Below are positions 26,178 to 35,156 of a stretch of 64,000 nucleotides of DNA, piece after piece. Location of the stretch: NCBI RefSeq assembly GCF_945957265.1, contig NZ_CAMFKO010000007.1:1-64000 (forward strand), written 5' to 3'. The position numbers were made by a program, and so were the translations under genes. Numbering within the stretch: the first letter of the stretch is position 1; the number at the start of each line of letters is the position of its first letter. Below the pieces are notes generated by a model. It did not search any database. It saw only the letters and a program-made list of their open reading frames with translations, and was not told where the DNA came from. Source of the DNA: an uncultured Dechloromonas sp. (lineage in GTDB: Bacteria > Pseudomonadota > Gammaproteobacteria > Burkholderiales > Rhodocyclaceae).

Positions 26178-29100
26178 ATGCGCCACGCCGGCTCCCGCCC
26201 GACGCGCCTCGGGCGATACGCCCTTGTCCTGGCCTGCGCCCTGGGCGCGGCCAGCGCGTCGGCGGCCACGCTGCTCGGCATCGTCACCGAACGCGCCGCG
26301 CCGACCGCCATCGAAGCCGCCCACCGCCACCTCGCCACCCACCCGCAGGACCGCATCGAACTGCGCACCCCGGCGCAGCTGATGGCCGCCAGCGACAAGC
26401 AGGTCGCACAATGGCTGGGGCGAGCCGACAGCGTGCTGGCCGTCTCGGTCTTCGGCGATCCGGCGCGCCGCCTGAAGGATGCCCTGGCCCGCCACGCCCG
26501 GCCGCAGACCGCCATCCTGGCCATGAACGGCGAAGCCGGCTTGAGCCTGATGAGCCGCGACGACGCCGGAACGCTCGCCCGCTTCCCGGCCGAAACCCTG
26601 CGCCAGCTGGCGCTCGAGAACCCGCCGGAGGCCGCCCTGGCCGCCGCCGCGGCCGAGCCGACCGCCCGCCACTGGCTGGCCGCCCGCCGCATCTGGCAAT
26701 CCGGCGGCACCGACAACACGGCGCAGCTGCTCGCCCACCTGCTCAAGCCCGGCCTGCCGCTCGGCCAACCGAAGCCGGAGCCGACCCTGCGCCTGCGCGT
26801 CGGCAACGAAGAGCTGAGCGATGAACGGGCCTGGGGCCAGGCGGCCCGCCTCGGACTGAAGAGCGGCCCGGCCGTCGTCGTCCTCGACCTCGCCAACATG
26901 GATGGCCGCGCGCCCGCCGCGCTGTGCCGCGCCGTCGAACAAACCGGCCAGCCCTGCGTGCAGGTGCTGACCCGCTGGGGCGGCGCCTCGCGCCAGGCGC
27001 TGGAACGTCTGCCGGAGCTGATTGCGCCGGCCCGGCCATCCGCCCTGGTCGTGCTGCAGGATTTCGTCGTCGGCGCCGCCGAAGGCCGCGAAGCCGTGAC
27101 CGAGGCCTTCCGCCAGCTCGACGTCCCGGTCTTCAAGGCCATCCGCCTGACCGAGCGGAGCGCCGCGCAATGGCGCCTGTCGCCGGATGGCCTGCCGGCC
27201 GACTCGGTGCAATACCGCGTCGCGCTGCCCGAGCTGCAGGGCATCGGCCAGCCCATCGTCGTTTCCGCGCTGGGCAAGGCGCAGGCCGACCGCCTGACCG
27301 GCATCGAGACCCGGCCGCCGGTGATGCTCGCCGCCGAGATCGACCGCCTCGCCGCGCGCAGCGCCCGCTGGCAGGTCCTGCGCAGCAAGGCCAACGCCGA
27401 CAAGCGCCTGGCCATCGTCTACTACAACCACCCGCCCGGCCGGCAGAACATCGGCGCCGACAACCTCGACGTACCCAACACGCTGTTCGACATGCTGCAT
27501 GCCCTGAAGGCCGCCGGCTATAACGTCGGCGAGCTGCCGGCGACGCCGGAAGCCCTGCTCGACCACATCATGGCGCACGGCGTGAACCTGCCCGAGGATC
27601 GCGCCGCGCTGCGCGAACTGGGCCGCTCGGTGGCGCACGTGACGGCGGCCGACTACGCGCGCTGGTTTGCCACCCTGCCCCCCCGCATCCAGGGCGAGAT
27701 GACCCGCGGCCCGCTCGGCCGCCTGCACGCCGAGGCGCTCGAAGCGGAAGCCGGCAACGAACGCGCCGTCGGCCGCAAACGGGTCGATGCGGTGCTCAAG
27801 GAACTGCACCACCTGGTCGAAGGTGCCGACCATCCGCAGCGCGCGCGGGCGATCCGCGACCTGCAGGCGCTGGAGAAAGGCTACCAGGCCTGCCTCGCCG
27901 ACACGCCAACCAAACGCTGCGCCAGCCTCGCGCCGCTGGCCCGCCGCCTGACCGGCTATGGCATCGAGGGCATGCAGGGCTGGGGCGAAGCGCCCGGCAA
28001 GGTGATGGTCGATGACGGCAAGCTGCTCGTCCCCGGCCTGCGTTTCGGCAACGTGTTCATCGGCCCGCAGCCACCGCGCGGCTGGGAAGTCGACGAGGAA
28101 CTGCTGCACGCCAACACCAGCGTCACGCCGCCGCACCAGTACCTGGCTTTCTACCACTGGCTGCGCGACCGCTTCAGGGCCGACGCCGTGGTCCATGTCG
28201 GCCGCCACTCGACCTACGAATTCCTGCCCGGCAAGGCGGTCGGCCTCGCCGCCGACGACTACCCGAGCCTGATCGCCGCCGACCTGCCCGGCATCTACCC
28301 CTACATCGTCGATGGTGTCGGCGAGGGCACCCAGGCCAAGCGCCGCGGCCTGGCCGTGATGGTCGACCACCTGACCCCGCCGCTCGCCGCGACGCCGCTC
28401 TACGACCAGCTGCTGGTGCTGCGCCAGATCGTCGAGAGCTACGAGGCGGCGTCGTCCGAATCGCTGAAGATGCAGGCCGCCCGCACCATGCGCGAGAAGG
28501 TCGTCGAGCTGAACCTGAAGGCCGAACTGGAAGCCTCGATGGCCGACGTGCTGCAGGTTCGCGGCATCGGCTTCGAGGCGGCCGACGACGACCTGCTGGC
28601 GCACGAGGTCGGCCACTACCTGACCAAGCTGCAGGAAAAGTTCATGCCCTACGGCCTGCACGTCTTCGGCCGCGACTGGAGCCAGGAATCGCTCGACCTG
28701 ATGCTGGCTTCGATGAAGCAGGGCGGCATCGACGACCCGCTCACCGCGCACAAGCTCAAGGATTCGCCGCGCCTCGAAATGCAGGGCCTGCTGGCCGGGC
28801 TGGACGGCCGCTACATCCCGCCGGGCAAGGGCAACGACCCGCTGCGCTCGCCCGAATCGCTGCCCACCGGCCGCAACTTCCACGCCGTCGATGGCGACAT
28901 CCTGCCCACCCACCTCGGCTACAAGCTGGGCAGCGACCTGGCCGCCAAGGCATTGGCAAGAAGTCGCAACGAACGAGGCTCCGAGGGCATCATCCTGTGG
29001 GCCTCCGATGCCGTGCGCGACGAAGGCGTCATGGTCGGCTTCGCGCTCGCCCTGATGGGCGCCGAGCCGGTGTGGAACGCCCGCGGCATCGTCACCGACG

Positions 29101-30530
29101 TCCGCCTCAAGCCGGACGCCGTGCGGCGCGACGTGGTCATCACCACCTCCGGCCTGTTCCGCGACCTCTACCCCAACCTGATCAACCTGATCGACCGCGC
29201 CGGGCGCCTGGCCCTGGCCGCTTCCGCCGCCGGGCTGGCCGAACGGCGCCCCGAGCTGAAGGACGCCCTGGACGCGGCGCTGGCCGCCGTGCCGACCGCC
29301 AGCCGCGGCCGGGAAGCGCCGGAAAACAACCGCGTCGCCCGCGAATGGCTGGCCCGCCTCGCCGCCCTCGAACAGTCCGGCCTGCCGACCAAAGAGGCCG
29401 GTCGCGCCGCCGCCCAGCGCATCTTCGGCGACGCCCCGGGCGCCTACGGGGCCGGCGTCAATCGCCTGACCGAACGCTCCGGCGCCTGGCGCGAACGCGA
29501 CGAGATCGGCCGCGCCTACCGCAACCGCATGGGCCACGCCTACGGCCTCGACGACAGCGGCGAGGCCGCCCACGCCGCCTTCGACACCGCCCTCGACGGC
29601 ATCCAGCGCACCTACCACGGCCGGGCCAGCAACCTCTACGGCCTGCTCGACAACAACGACGCCTTCGACTACCTCGGCGGCCTGTCGCTGGCCATCGAGG
29701 GGCGCACCGGCCGGCCGCCGGAGGCGCTGATCCTGCAGCATGCCGAACCCGGCCGCGCCGATGTCGAACCGCTAACCAGCGCCCTGCTCGGCGAACTGCG
29801 CGGCCGCTTCCTGAATCCGGCCTGGCTCAAGCCGCTGATGGGCCACGGCTATGCCGGCGCCCGGACGATGGGCCAGGAATTCCTCGAAAACCTGTGGGGC
29901 TGGCAGGTCACCCGCCCCGACCTGGTCAAGAACTGGGCCTGGGACGAGGTCAAGTCGGTGTATTTCGACGACGCCCACAAGCTCGGCCTGCCGCAATTCC
30001 TCGGCCAGGGCCACAACGCCCACGTCAAGGCGCACATGCTGGCCATCTTCATGGTCGCCGCCGAAAAGGGCTTCTGGCAGACCGACGCCGCGACGATCAG
30101 GAAGATGGGCGGCGAACTGGCCCGCCTGGTCGCCAAAAACGGCCTGCCGGGCAGCGGCCACACCGCCCCCAACCACCCGATGTGGCAATGGCTGGCGCCG
30201 CAGCTCGACGCGGCCGACGCGCAGGCCCTGGGCGTCACGCTGGCCAAGGCGCGCGGCGAACTGGTTGCCGCCGCGCCAGCCGGCCAGCCCACCGCGCACC
30301 CGCAAGCCTCCGCCAACGCCCCGGCCGCCGCCCCGCAAGCCCCGCCGGCAACCGAAACGGCGCCGCCGCCCCGCTACTACGAGCTGCAAACGCTGGCCGA
30401 TACGGCCAGCACGGCTCAACGCACCCTGCCCATCCTCGCCCTGCTCGCCGCCGCCTTCGCCCTGTTCGGGCTCGGGCTGTGGCGCGGCCGGCAAGGCCCC
30501 GCTCTCACCTCCGGAGAAATCCATGTCTGA
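26178..30530 (+). CDS. exported, membrane-anchored CobN-like chelatase-family protein
   Basis: A 1450-residue CobN/BchH-family protein. The core motif VHVGRHSTYEFLPGK (from about residue 672) and GVGEGTQAKRRGLAVMVDHL match the active region of CobN and Mg-chelatase H subunits. Unlike cytoplasmic CobN, it has a clear signal peptide (RLGRYALVLACALGAASASA, residues about 10-29) and a C-terminal membrane helix (about 1417-1435) after an Ala/Pro-rich linker, ending with a short basic tail. So the bulk should be periplasmic and tethered to the inner membrane. No CobS/CobT AAA+ partner is encoded here. Overlap of 8 bp with the next gene shows coupling. Comparable to HmuS-type CobN-like proteins of haem-uptake loci; the substrate here may be a corrinoid (inference). 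Confidence 0.88.
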   Translation: MRHAGSRPTRLGRYALVLACALGAASASAATLLGIVTERAAPTAIEAAHRHLATHPQDRIELRTPAQLMAASDKQVAQWLGRADSVLAVSVFGDPARRLKDALARHARPQTAILAMNGEAGLSLMSRDDAGTLARFPAETLRQLALENPPEAALAAAAAEPTARHWLAARRIWQSGGTDNTAQLLAHLLKPGLPLGQPKPEPTLRLRVGNEELSDERAWGQAARLGLKSGPAVVVLDLANMDGRAPAALCRAVEQTGQPCVQVLTRWGGASRQALERLPELIAPARPSALVVLQDFVVGAAEGREAVTEAFRQLDVPVFKAIRLTERSAAQWRLSPDGLPADSVQYRVALPELQGIGQPIVVSALGKAQADRLTGIETRPPVMLAAEIDRLAARSARWQVLRSKANADKRLAIVYYNHPPGRQNIGADNLDVPNTLFDMLHALKAAGYNVGELPATPEALLDHIMAHGVNLPEDRAALRELGRSVAHVTAADYARWFATLPPRIQGEMTRGPLGRLHAEALEAEAGNERAVGRKRVDAVLKELHHLVEGADHPQRARAIRDLQALEKGYQACLADTPTKRCASLAPLARRLTGYGIEGMQGWGEAPGKVMVDDGKLLVPGLRFGNVFIGPQPPRGWEVDEELLHANTSVTPPHQYLAFYHWLRDRFRADAVVHVGRHSTYEFLPGKAVGLAADDYPSLIAADLPGIYPYIVDGVGEGTQAKRRGLAVMVDHLTPPLAATPLYDQLLVLRQIVESYEAASSESLKMQAARTMREKVVELNLKAELEASMADVLQVRGIGFEAADDDLLAHEVGHYLTKLQEKFMPYGLHVFGRDWSQESLDLMLASMKQGGIDDPLTAHKLKDSPRLEMQGLLAGLDGRYIPPGKGNDPLRSPESLPTGRNFHAVDGDILPTHLGYKLGSDLAAKALARSRNERGSEGIILWASDAVRDEGVMVGFALALMGAEPVWNARGIVTDVRLKPDAVRRDVVITTSGLFRDLYPNLINLIDRAGRLALAASAAGLAERRPELKDALDAALAAVPTASRGREAPENNRVAREWLARLAALEQSGLPTKEAGRAAAQRIFGDAPGAYGAGVNRLTERSGAWRERDEIGRAYRNRMGHAYGLDDSGEAAHAAFDTALDGIQRTYHGRASNLYGLLDNNDAFDYLGGLSLAIEGRTGRPPEALILQHAEPGRADVEPLTSALLGELRGRFLNPAWLKPLMGHGYAGARTMGQEFLENLWGWQVTRPDLVKNWAWDEVKSVYFDDAHKLGLPQFLGQGHNAHVKAHMLAIFMVAAEKGFWQTDAATIRKMGGELARLVAKNGLPGSGHTAPNHPMWQWLAPQLDAADAQALGVTLAKARGELVAAAPAGQPTAHPQASANAPAAAPQAPPATETAPPPRYYELQTLADTASTAQRTLPILALLAAAFALFGLGLWRGRQGPALTSGEIHV

Positions 30531-30966
30531 CGCCACCACCTTCGCCTGGCTGCACGATGCCGTCACCTGGCTGCTCACCCCGGCGCTCGCCGCCCTGATC
30601 CTGGCCTGCGCCATCGCCACCATCGAAGCCGGCATCGCCGTCGGCGAACGCTTCGGCGGCCTGGCCCGCCTGCAGGGCGGCGGCGATGTCGGCGCCCTGC
30701 AGAAGGTCGCCCGCCACCGCCTGGAACGCGCCGACCTGCTCGCTCGCATCCCGCCCATGCTCGGCCTGATGGCCACCATCATCCCGCTCGGGCCGGGCCT
30801 CGCCGCGCTCGGCAAGGGCGATCCGGCGCAGCTCGCCAGCGCCGTCACCGTCGCCTTCGACGCCACCGTGCTCGGCCTGGTCGCCGGCATCGGCGGCCTG
30901 GTCATCGGCAAGCTGCGCCGCCGCTGGTACGAGGAAGCCCTGGAAGCGATGGAGGACGGGCTATGA
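30523..30966 (+). CDS. MotA/TolQ/ExbB-like proton-channel protein
   Basis: A 147-residue inner-membrane protein with three helices: WLLTPALAALILACAIATI, IPPMLGLMATIIPLGPGL and VTVAFDATVLGLVAGIGGL. The second and third resemble the TolQ/ExbB helices that surround the proton path (compare the TolQ gene in this window). A GGAG site lies 8 bp before the ATG, inside the end of the CobN-like gene. It is shorter than TolQ. With the next protein it probably forms a proton-motive-force motor for the CobN-like protein (inference). Confidence 0.85.
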   Translation: MSDATTFAWLHDAVTWLLTPALAALILACAIATIEAGIAVGERFGGLARLQGGGDVGALQKVARHRLERADLLARIPPMLGLMATIIPLGPGLAALGKGDPAQLASAVTVAFDATVLGLVAGIGGLVIGKLRRRWYEEALEAMEDGL

Positions 30967-31283
30967 GCGAGCTGCAGCCGAGAAAGCGCCTGCGCCTCTA
31001 CGCAAAGCTCGACGCCCGTTTCGACGACCGCGACGAAGACCCGCGCGCCAGCCTGGTCAATCTGGTCGATGTCATGCTGGTCTTCGCCTGCGGCCTGCTC
31101 GCCGCGCTGGCGGCCGGCAGCCAGGCTGCGCTCAAGGCGCCGCAGCCGGTCGAGAAGGGCCAGGAAATCGAACGCCCCGCCGTCGGCGCGCAACAAGCCG
31201 GCAGCGGCTACGACCGGGTCGGCGAAGTCTTCCGCGACCCGAAGACCGGCAAGCTCGTGCTGATCGAGCCGGCCAAGCCGTAA
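30963..31283 (+). CDS. DUF2149 protein with TolR/ExbD-like membrane segment
   Basis: A 106-residue protein with a basic cytoplasmic N-terminus, one membrane helix (about 31-52) and a periplasmic tail ending DPKTGKLVLIEPAKP. The helix entry LVNLVDVMLVFACGLL, with Asp36 in the membrane, closely resembles [13 protein letters not shown] of the TolR gene in this window, whose Asp carries protons. ATGA overlap with the MotA/ExbB-like gene makes them a pair. I infer an ExbD-like role; the family itself has no established function. Confidence 0.85.
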   Translation: MSELQPRKRLRLYAKLDARFDDRDEDPRASLVNLVDVMLVFACGLLAALAAGSQAALKAPQPVEKGQEIERPAVGAQQAGSGYDRVGEVFRDPKTGKLVLIEPAKP

Positions 31284-31339
31284 TTCTTCAGCGCCTGCCC
31301 TTCCGGCGGCAGGACGCCACGAGCAGTCAGCCGGAAACA

Positions 31340-31525
31340 CGCAACAGGTGCCCGCCGCCGCAAGGCGTCGGGTGAAACGGGAACGGGGTGCGCGATCCGT
31401 GCGATCGCAATGCCCCGGCTGCCCCCGCAACGGTAAGCGAGTGCGGATGCATCATCAGGCCACTGAGTGAAAACTTGGGAAGGCGGTGCGTCAAGACTTG
31501 CCAGCCCGGAGACCGGCCTGTCGCT
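31340..31525 (+). promoter_or_regulatory. cobalamin riboswitch 3
   Basis: An aptamer with CAACAGGTGCCCGCC, GGTGAAACGGGAACGGGG, the core GCTGCCCCCGCAACGGTAAG, AGGCCACTGAGTG and GCCAGCCCGGAGACCGGCCTG. It is more diverged from the other two in the variable arms. No T-tract terminator follows; instead GACCG/CGGTC (around 31562-31592) forms a hairpin just before the ribosome site, suggesting control of translation. Confidence 0.95.
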
Positions 31526-31605
31526 TCGTGCTGTCCGCCCCGTGCGGCAGCGATTGCAACGGACCGTCTGCGGGAATGCGGGCGGTCGTTCGATGGAGTA
31601 TCACC

Positions 31606-33708
31606 ATGCAGCACCGCCTCATCTTCCCCGCCGCGCTCGCCACCCTGGCCAGCATCGGCAACCTCCACGCCGCCGGCATGCCGACCCTGCAGGAAGTCAC
31701 CGTCAGTTCCGGCAAGCAGGACCTGACCGGCGTCGCCGATTCGGCCACCGAAGGCACGGTCACCGCCAAGCAACTCGCCAACCGGCCGCTGCTGCGCCCG
31801 GCCGAGGTCCTGGAAGCGGTGCCCGGCATGATCGTCACCCAGCACTCCGGCGACGGCAAGGCCAACCAGTATTTCCTGCGCGGCTTCAACCTCGATCATG
31901 GCAGCGATTTCGCCACCCACGTCCTGGGCATGCCGGCCAACATGGTCAGCCATGCCCACGGCCAGGGCTACATGGACGTCAATTTCATCATTCCCGAGCT
32001 GATCGGCGGCCTCAAGTACCGCAAGGGCGTCTACGCGGTGGAAGACGGCGATTTCACCACCACCGGCTCGGCGCGCATCGACTACCTGCGCAGGCTGGAC
32101 CGCAGCTTCGTCGAACTCGGCATGGGCCAGCACAATTTCCGCCGCCTGCTCGCCGCCGGCGGGCAGACCGTCGGCGACATCAACCTGATCGCCGCGGTGG
32201 ATGTCGGCGGCTACGACGGCCCCTGGGAGCAGGCGCAAAACCTCGACAAGACCAACGCCGTGCTGCGCCTGACCTCGGGCAGCGCCGCCAACGGCTTTTC
32301 CCTGACCGGCATGGCCTACAAGGCCGACTGGACGGCCACCGAGCACGTGCCGGAACGCGCCATCAGCAGCGGCGAAATCGGCCGCTACGGCGCGCAATCC
32401 CGCAACGACGGCGGCAAGACGCACCGCTACAGCCTGTCCGGCGACTGGGCGCGTACCACCGACAGCGGGGCCAGCAAGCTCAACCTCTACGTCATCGACT
32501 ACGGCCTGCACTATTTCGCCAATCCGTCCGGCTACATCAACAGCGTCCAGGGCGACCAGCACGAACAGGCCGACGAGCGCACGCTGTGGGGCGGCCAGGC
32601 CCGGCACAGCTGGTTCCTCGGGCCGCAGTGGAAGGACACCGAACTCAGCGTCGGCGCCCAGCTGCGCCAGGACCGCGTTTCTTCACTCGGTCTCTACGCC
32701 ACTGAAAACCGTCAGCGGATGCAGACGGTACGCGAGGACCGCATCCGCGAAACCGCGCTCGCCATGCTGCTCGAGGCGCGCACGCAATGGACCGGCTGGC
32801 TGCGCAGCACGCTCGGCCTGCGCCGCGACCAGATCGACGCCCGCGTCACGCCGCTGGCCGGCCAGTTCAACATGAGCAACGGCGGCAACGCCTCGGCCGG
32901 GCAGACCAGCCCGAAGCTGGGCCTCGTCCTCGGCCCCTTCGACCTGCTCGGGCCGACCGAGTTCTACGCCAACTGGGGCCGCGGTTTCCACAGCAACGAC
33001 GCGCGCGGCGCCACGGCGCGCACCCATCCGCAGGACGGCAGCGCGGTCGACGCGGTGCCGCTGATCGTCAAGGCCAAGGGCAGCGAAGTCGGCCTGCGCA
33101 CCACGCCGCTCAAGGGCTGGCACAGCAACCTGTCGCTCTGGCAGATGGACCTCGCCTCCGAGCTGGTCTTCATCGGCGACGAAGGGATCACCGAGCCGAA
33201 GGGCGCCTCCCGCCGCCACGGCATCGAATGGTCCAACTACATCACGCCGGCCGACGGCTGGATCATCGACGCCGACGTCGCCTGGTCGCAGGCCCGCTTC
33301 AAGGAAGCCAACGCCGACAACGGCGGGCGCCGCGTCCCCAACGCCATCCCGCTCACCGCTTCGCTCGGTGTTGCCGCCGACAACGGTGGCCCGTGGTTCG
33401 GCGGCCTGCGCCTGCGCTACCTCGGCGCCTACGCGCTGGAGGAAACCGGCGAGCACAAATCCGCCGCTTTCTGGATGGCCAACCTGAAGGCCGGCTACCG
33501 CATCACGCCGCAGCTGCAGCTCACGCTCGACATCCTCAACCTGTTCGACAAACGGGCCAACGACATCGAATACTGGGGCGGCGCCTGCTCGCGTAACGAA
33601 GCGCTGGCCGGCACCGGCGGCTGTGGCTCGGGCACGGCCATCGACGGCCGCCTGGTCCACCCGCTCGAACCGCGCACCTTCCGCGTCGGCCTGCGCGCCA
33701 GCTTCTGA
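31606..33708 (+). CDS. TonB-dependent receptor under cobalamin riboswitch 3
   Basis: A 700-residue outer-membrane receptor. A signal peptide ends near LHAA (22-23); the TonB-box-like EVTVSSG is at 30-36; the plug has YFLRGFNLDHGSDFATHV and the barrel closes with FRVGLRASF. GGAG lies 8 bp before the ATG, and the start is well after the riboswitch. It belongs to a different receptor subfamily from the two upstream (plug with the RGFNLDHG signature). It lies directly downstream of the CobN-like/ExbB-like/DUF2149 cassette and upstream of cobB, so a corrinoid or precursor is the expected cargo. Confidence 0.92.
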   Translation: MQHRLIFPAALATLASIGNLHAAGMPTLQEVTVSSGKQDLTGVADSATEGTVTAKQLANRPLLRPAEVLEAVPGMIVTQHSGDGKANQYFLRGFNLDHGSDFATHVLGMPANMVSHAHGQGYMDVNFIIPELIGGLKYRKGVYAVEDGDFTTTGSARIDYLRRLDRSFVELGMGQHNFRRLLAAGGQTVGDINLIAAVDVGGYDGPWEQAQNLDKTNAVLRLTSGSAANGFSLTGMAYKADWTATEHVPERAISSGEIGRYGAQSRNDGGKTHRYSLSGDWARTTDSGASKLNLYVIDYGLHYFANPSGYINSVQGDQHEQADERTLWGGQARHSWFLGPQWKDTELSVGAQLRQDRVSSLGLYATENRQRMQTVREDRIRETALAMLLEARTQWTGWLRSTLGLRRDQIDARVTPLAGQFNMSNGGNASAGQTSPKLGLVLGPFDLLGPTEFYANWGRGFHSNDARGATARTHPQDGSAVDAVPLIVKAKGSEVGLRTTPLKGWHSNLSLWQMDLASELVFIGDEGITEPKGASRRHGIEWSNYITPADGWIIDADVAWSQARFKEANADNGGRRVPNAIPLTASLGVAADNGGPWFGGLRLRYLGAYALEETGEHKSAAFWMANLKAGYRITPQLQLTLDILNLFDKRANDIEYWGGACSRNEALAGTGGCGSGTAIDGRLVHPLEPRTFRVGLRASF

Positions 33709-33720
33709 TCGTTCGCTCGC

Positions 33721-33742
33721 GACCCTCCCCGCCGGGAGGGTC
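33721..33742 (+). terminator. possible weak terminator between receptor and cobB
   Basis: A perfect 9-bp stem GACCCTCCC/GGGAGGGTC with a 4-nt loop, 12 bp after the receptor stop. Only TCTATC follows, so termination would be partial; it may instead stabilise the upstream mRNA. Confidence 0.4.
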
Positions 33743-33775
33743 TATCATCCCGTCTCGCATCCCGGACTCGCCACC

Positions 33776-35053
33776 ATGCCCGCCTGCCCCGCCCTCCTCA
33801 TCGCCGCCCCCGCTTCCGGCCAGGGCAAGACCACCGTCACCGCCGCCCTGGCCCGCCTGCATGCCCGGCAAGGCCGGCGCGTCACCGTCTTCAAGTGCGG
33901 CCCTGACTTCCTCGACCCGCAGATCCATGCCTTCGCCAGCGGCCGCCCCTGCCAGAACCTCGATCTCGGCATGTGCGGCGAAGCCGATGCCCGCTGGCGC
34001 CTGGCCCGCGCCGCGGCCGATTCCGACCTGATCCTGATCGAAGGCGTCATGGGCCTGTTCGACGGCCAGCCCTCGGCCGCCGATATCGCCGAACGCTTCG
34101 CCATTCCGGTCATGGCCCTGATCGACGCCGGCAAGATGGCGCAGACCTTCGGCGCCGTCGCCCACGGCCTGGCCAGCTACCGTCCCGGCCTGCCCTTCGC
34201 CGGGGTGCTCGCCAACCGCGTCGGCAGCCCGCGCCACGCCGGCATGCTGCAAGACAGCCTGCCGCCCGGCATGGGCTGGTTCGGCGCCCTGCCGAAAAGC
34301 GACGACAGCCTGCCCGAGCGCCATCTCGGCCTGCTCCAGGCGGCCGAGATCGACGACCTCGGCGAGCGCCTCGACAAGCTGGCCGACGCCCTGGCGGCCA
34401 GCGCCAGCGTCGACCTGCCCGCCCCCGTCGCCTTCCCCGAGGCCGATGCGCCGGCCACCGCCCCGCTGCTCGCCGGCAAGACCGTCGCCATCGCCCGCGA
34501 CGCGGCCTACGGCTTCATCTACCCGGCCAACCTGCAGACGCTGCAGCAGCTGGGCGCCGAGCTGCGCTTCTTCTCGCCGGTCGCCGGCGACGCCCTGCCC
34601 GCCTGCGACGCCGTCTGGCTGCCGGGCGGCTACCCGGAACTGCACGCCCCGGCCATCGGCGCCAATGCGGCGCTGTGGCGGCAGTTGCGCGCCCACGTCG
34701 ACGCCGGCAAGCCCCTGCTCGCCGAATGCGGCGGCATGATGAGCCTGTTCGAGGAGGTCGTGGACAAGGCCGGTACCGCCCATCGCTTCGGCGGCCTGCT
34801 GCCCGGCCGCTCGGTGATGCAGAAGCGCCTGGCCGCCCTCGGCACGCAATTCGTCGATCTGCCGGAAGGCGCGCTGTCCGGGCACACCTTCCACTATTCG
34901 AAAAGCGAGTCGCCGCTGGCCCAGCTGACCCGGGCGCGCACCGCCGACGGGCGCGACGGCGAGGCCGTCTACCGGCTGAACCGGCTGACCGCGTCGTATG
35001 TCCATATCTACTTCCCGTCCAATCCGGAAGCGATAGCGGCCCTGCTCGGCTGA
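33776..35053 (+). CDS. cobB: cobyrinate a,c-diamide synthase CobB/CbiA
   Basis: A 425-residue ATP- and glutamine-dependent amidase that amidates the a and c side chains of the corrin ring. The N-terminal ATPase domain has the P-loop APASGQGKTTV and FKCGPDFLDPQIH; the C-terminal type-1 glutamine amidotransferase domain has the nucleophile Cys318 in LLAECGGMM and GHTFHYSKSE. Start chosen at MPACPALLIAA. It is the only corrin-ring biosynthetic enzyme in the window, which suggests salvage of an incomplete corrinoid or a biosynthesis cluster continued elsewhere. Confidence 0.95.
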   Translation: MPACPALLIAAPASGQGKTTVTAALARLHARQGRRVTVFKCGPDFLDPQIHAFASGRPCQNLDLGMCGEADARWRLARAAADSDLILIEGVMGLFDGQPSAADIAERFAIPVMALIDAGKMAQTFGAVAHGLASYRPGLPFAGVLANRVGSPRHAGMLQDSLPPGMGWFGALPKSDDSLPERHLGLLQAAEIDDLGERLDKLADALAASASVDLPAPVAFPEADAPATAPLLAGKTVAIARDAAYGFIYPANLQTLQQLGAELRFFSPVAGDALPACDAVWLPGGYPELHAPAIGANAALWRQLRAHVDAGKPLLAECGGMMSLFEEVVDKAGTAHRFGGLLPGRSVMQKRLAALGTQFVDLPEGALSGHTFHYSKSESPLAQLTRARTADGRDGEAVYRLNRLTASYVHIYFPSNPEAIAALLG

Positions 35054-35156
35054 CCCTTCGAAAATACCGAAGAGTCACAACCGAATACGCTGCTAAATTC
35101 AAAGCGACTAAGCGGTTACACTACGCCGGTCGATTCCCACAGACAGGAGACACAGG

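Noticed and set aside
26142-29741. A ~1200-codon open frame antisense to the CobN-like gene
   Set aside because: Its product is a low-complexity Gly/Ala/Gln/Val/Arg sequence with no domain, and the opposite strand encodes a recognisable protein; long antisense frames are expected in high-GC coding DNA.
26178-30530. Calling the CobN-like gene a normal cobaltochelatase subunit of aerobic B12 synthesis
   Set aside because: The signal peptide and C-terminal anchor put it outside the cytoplasm, and cobS/cobT are missing nearby.
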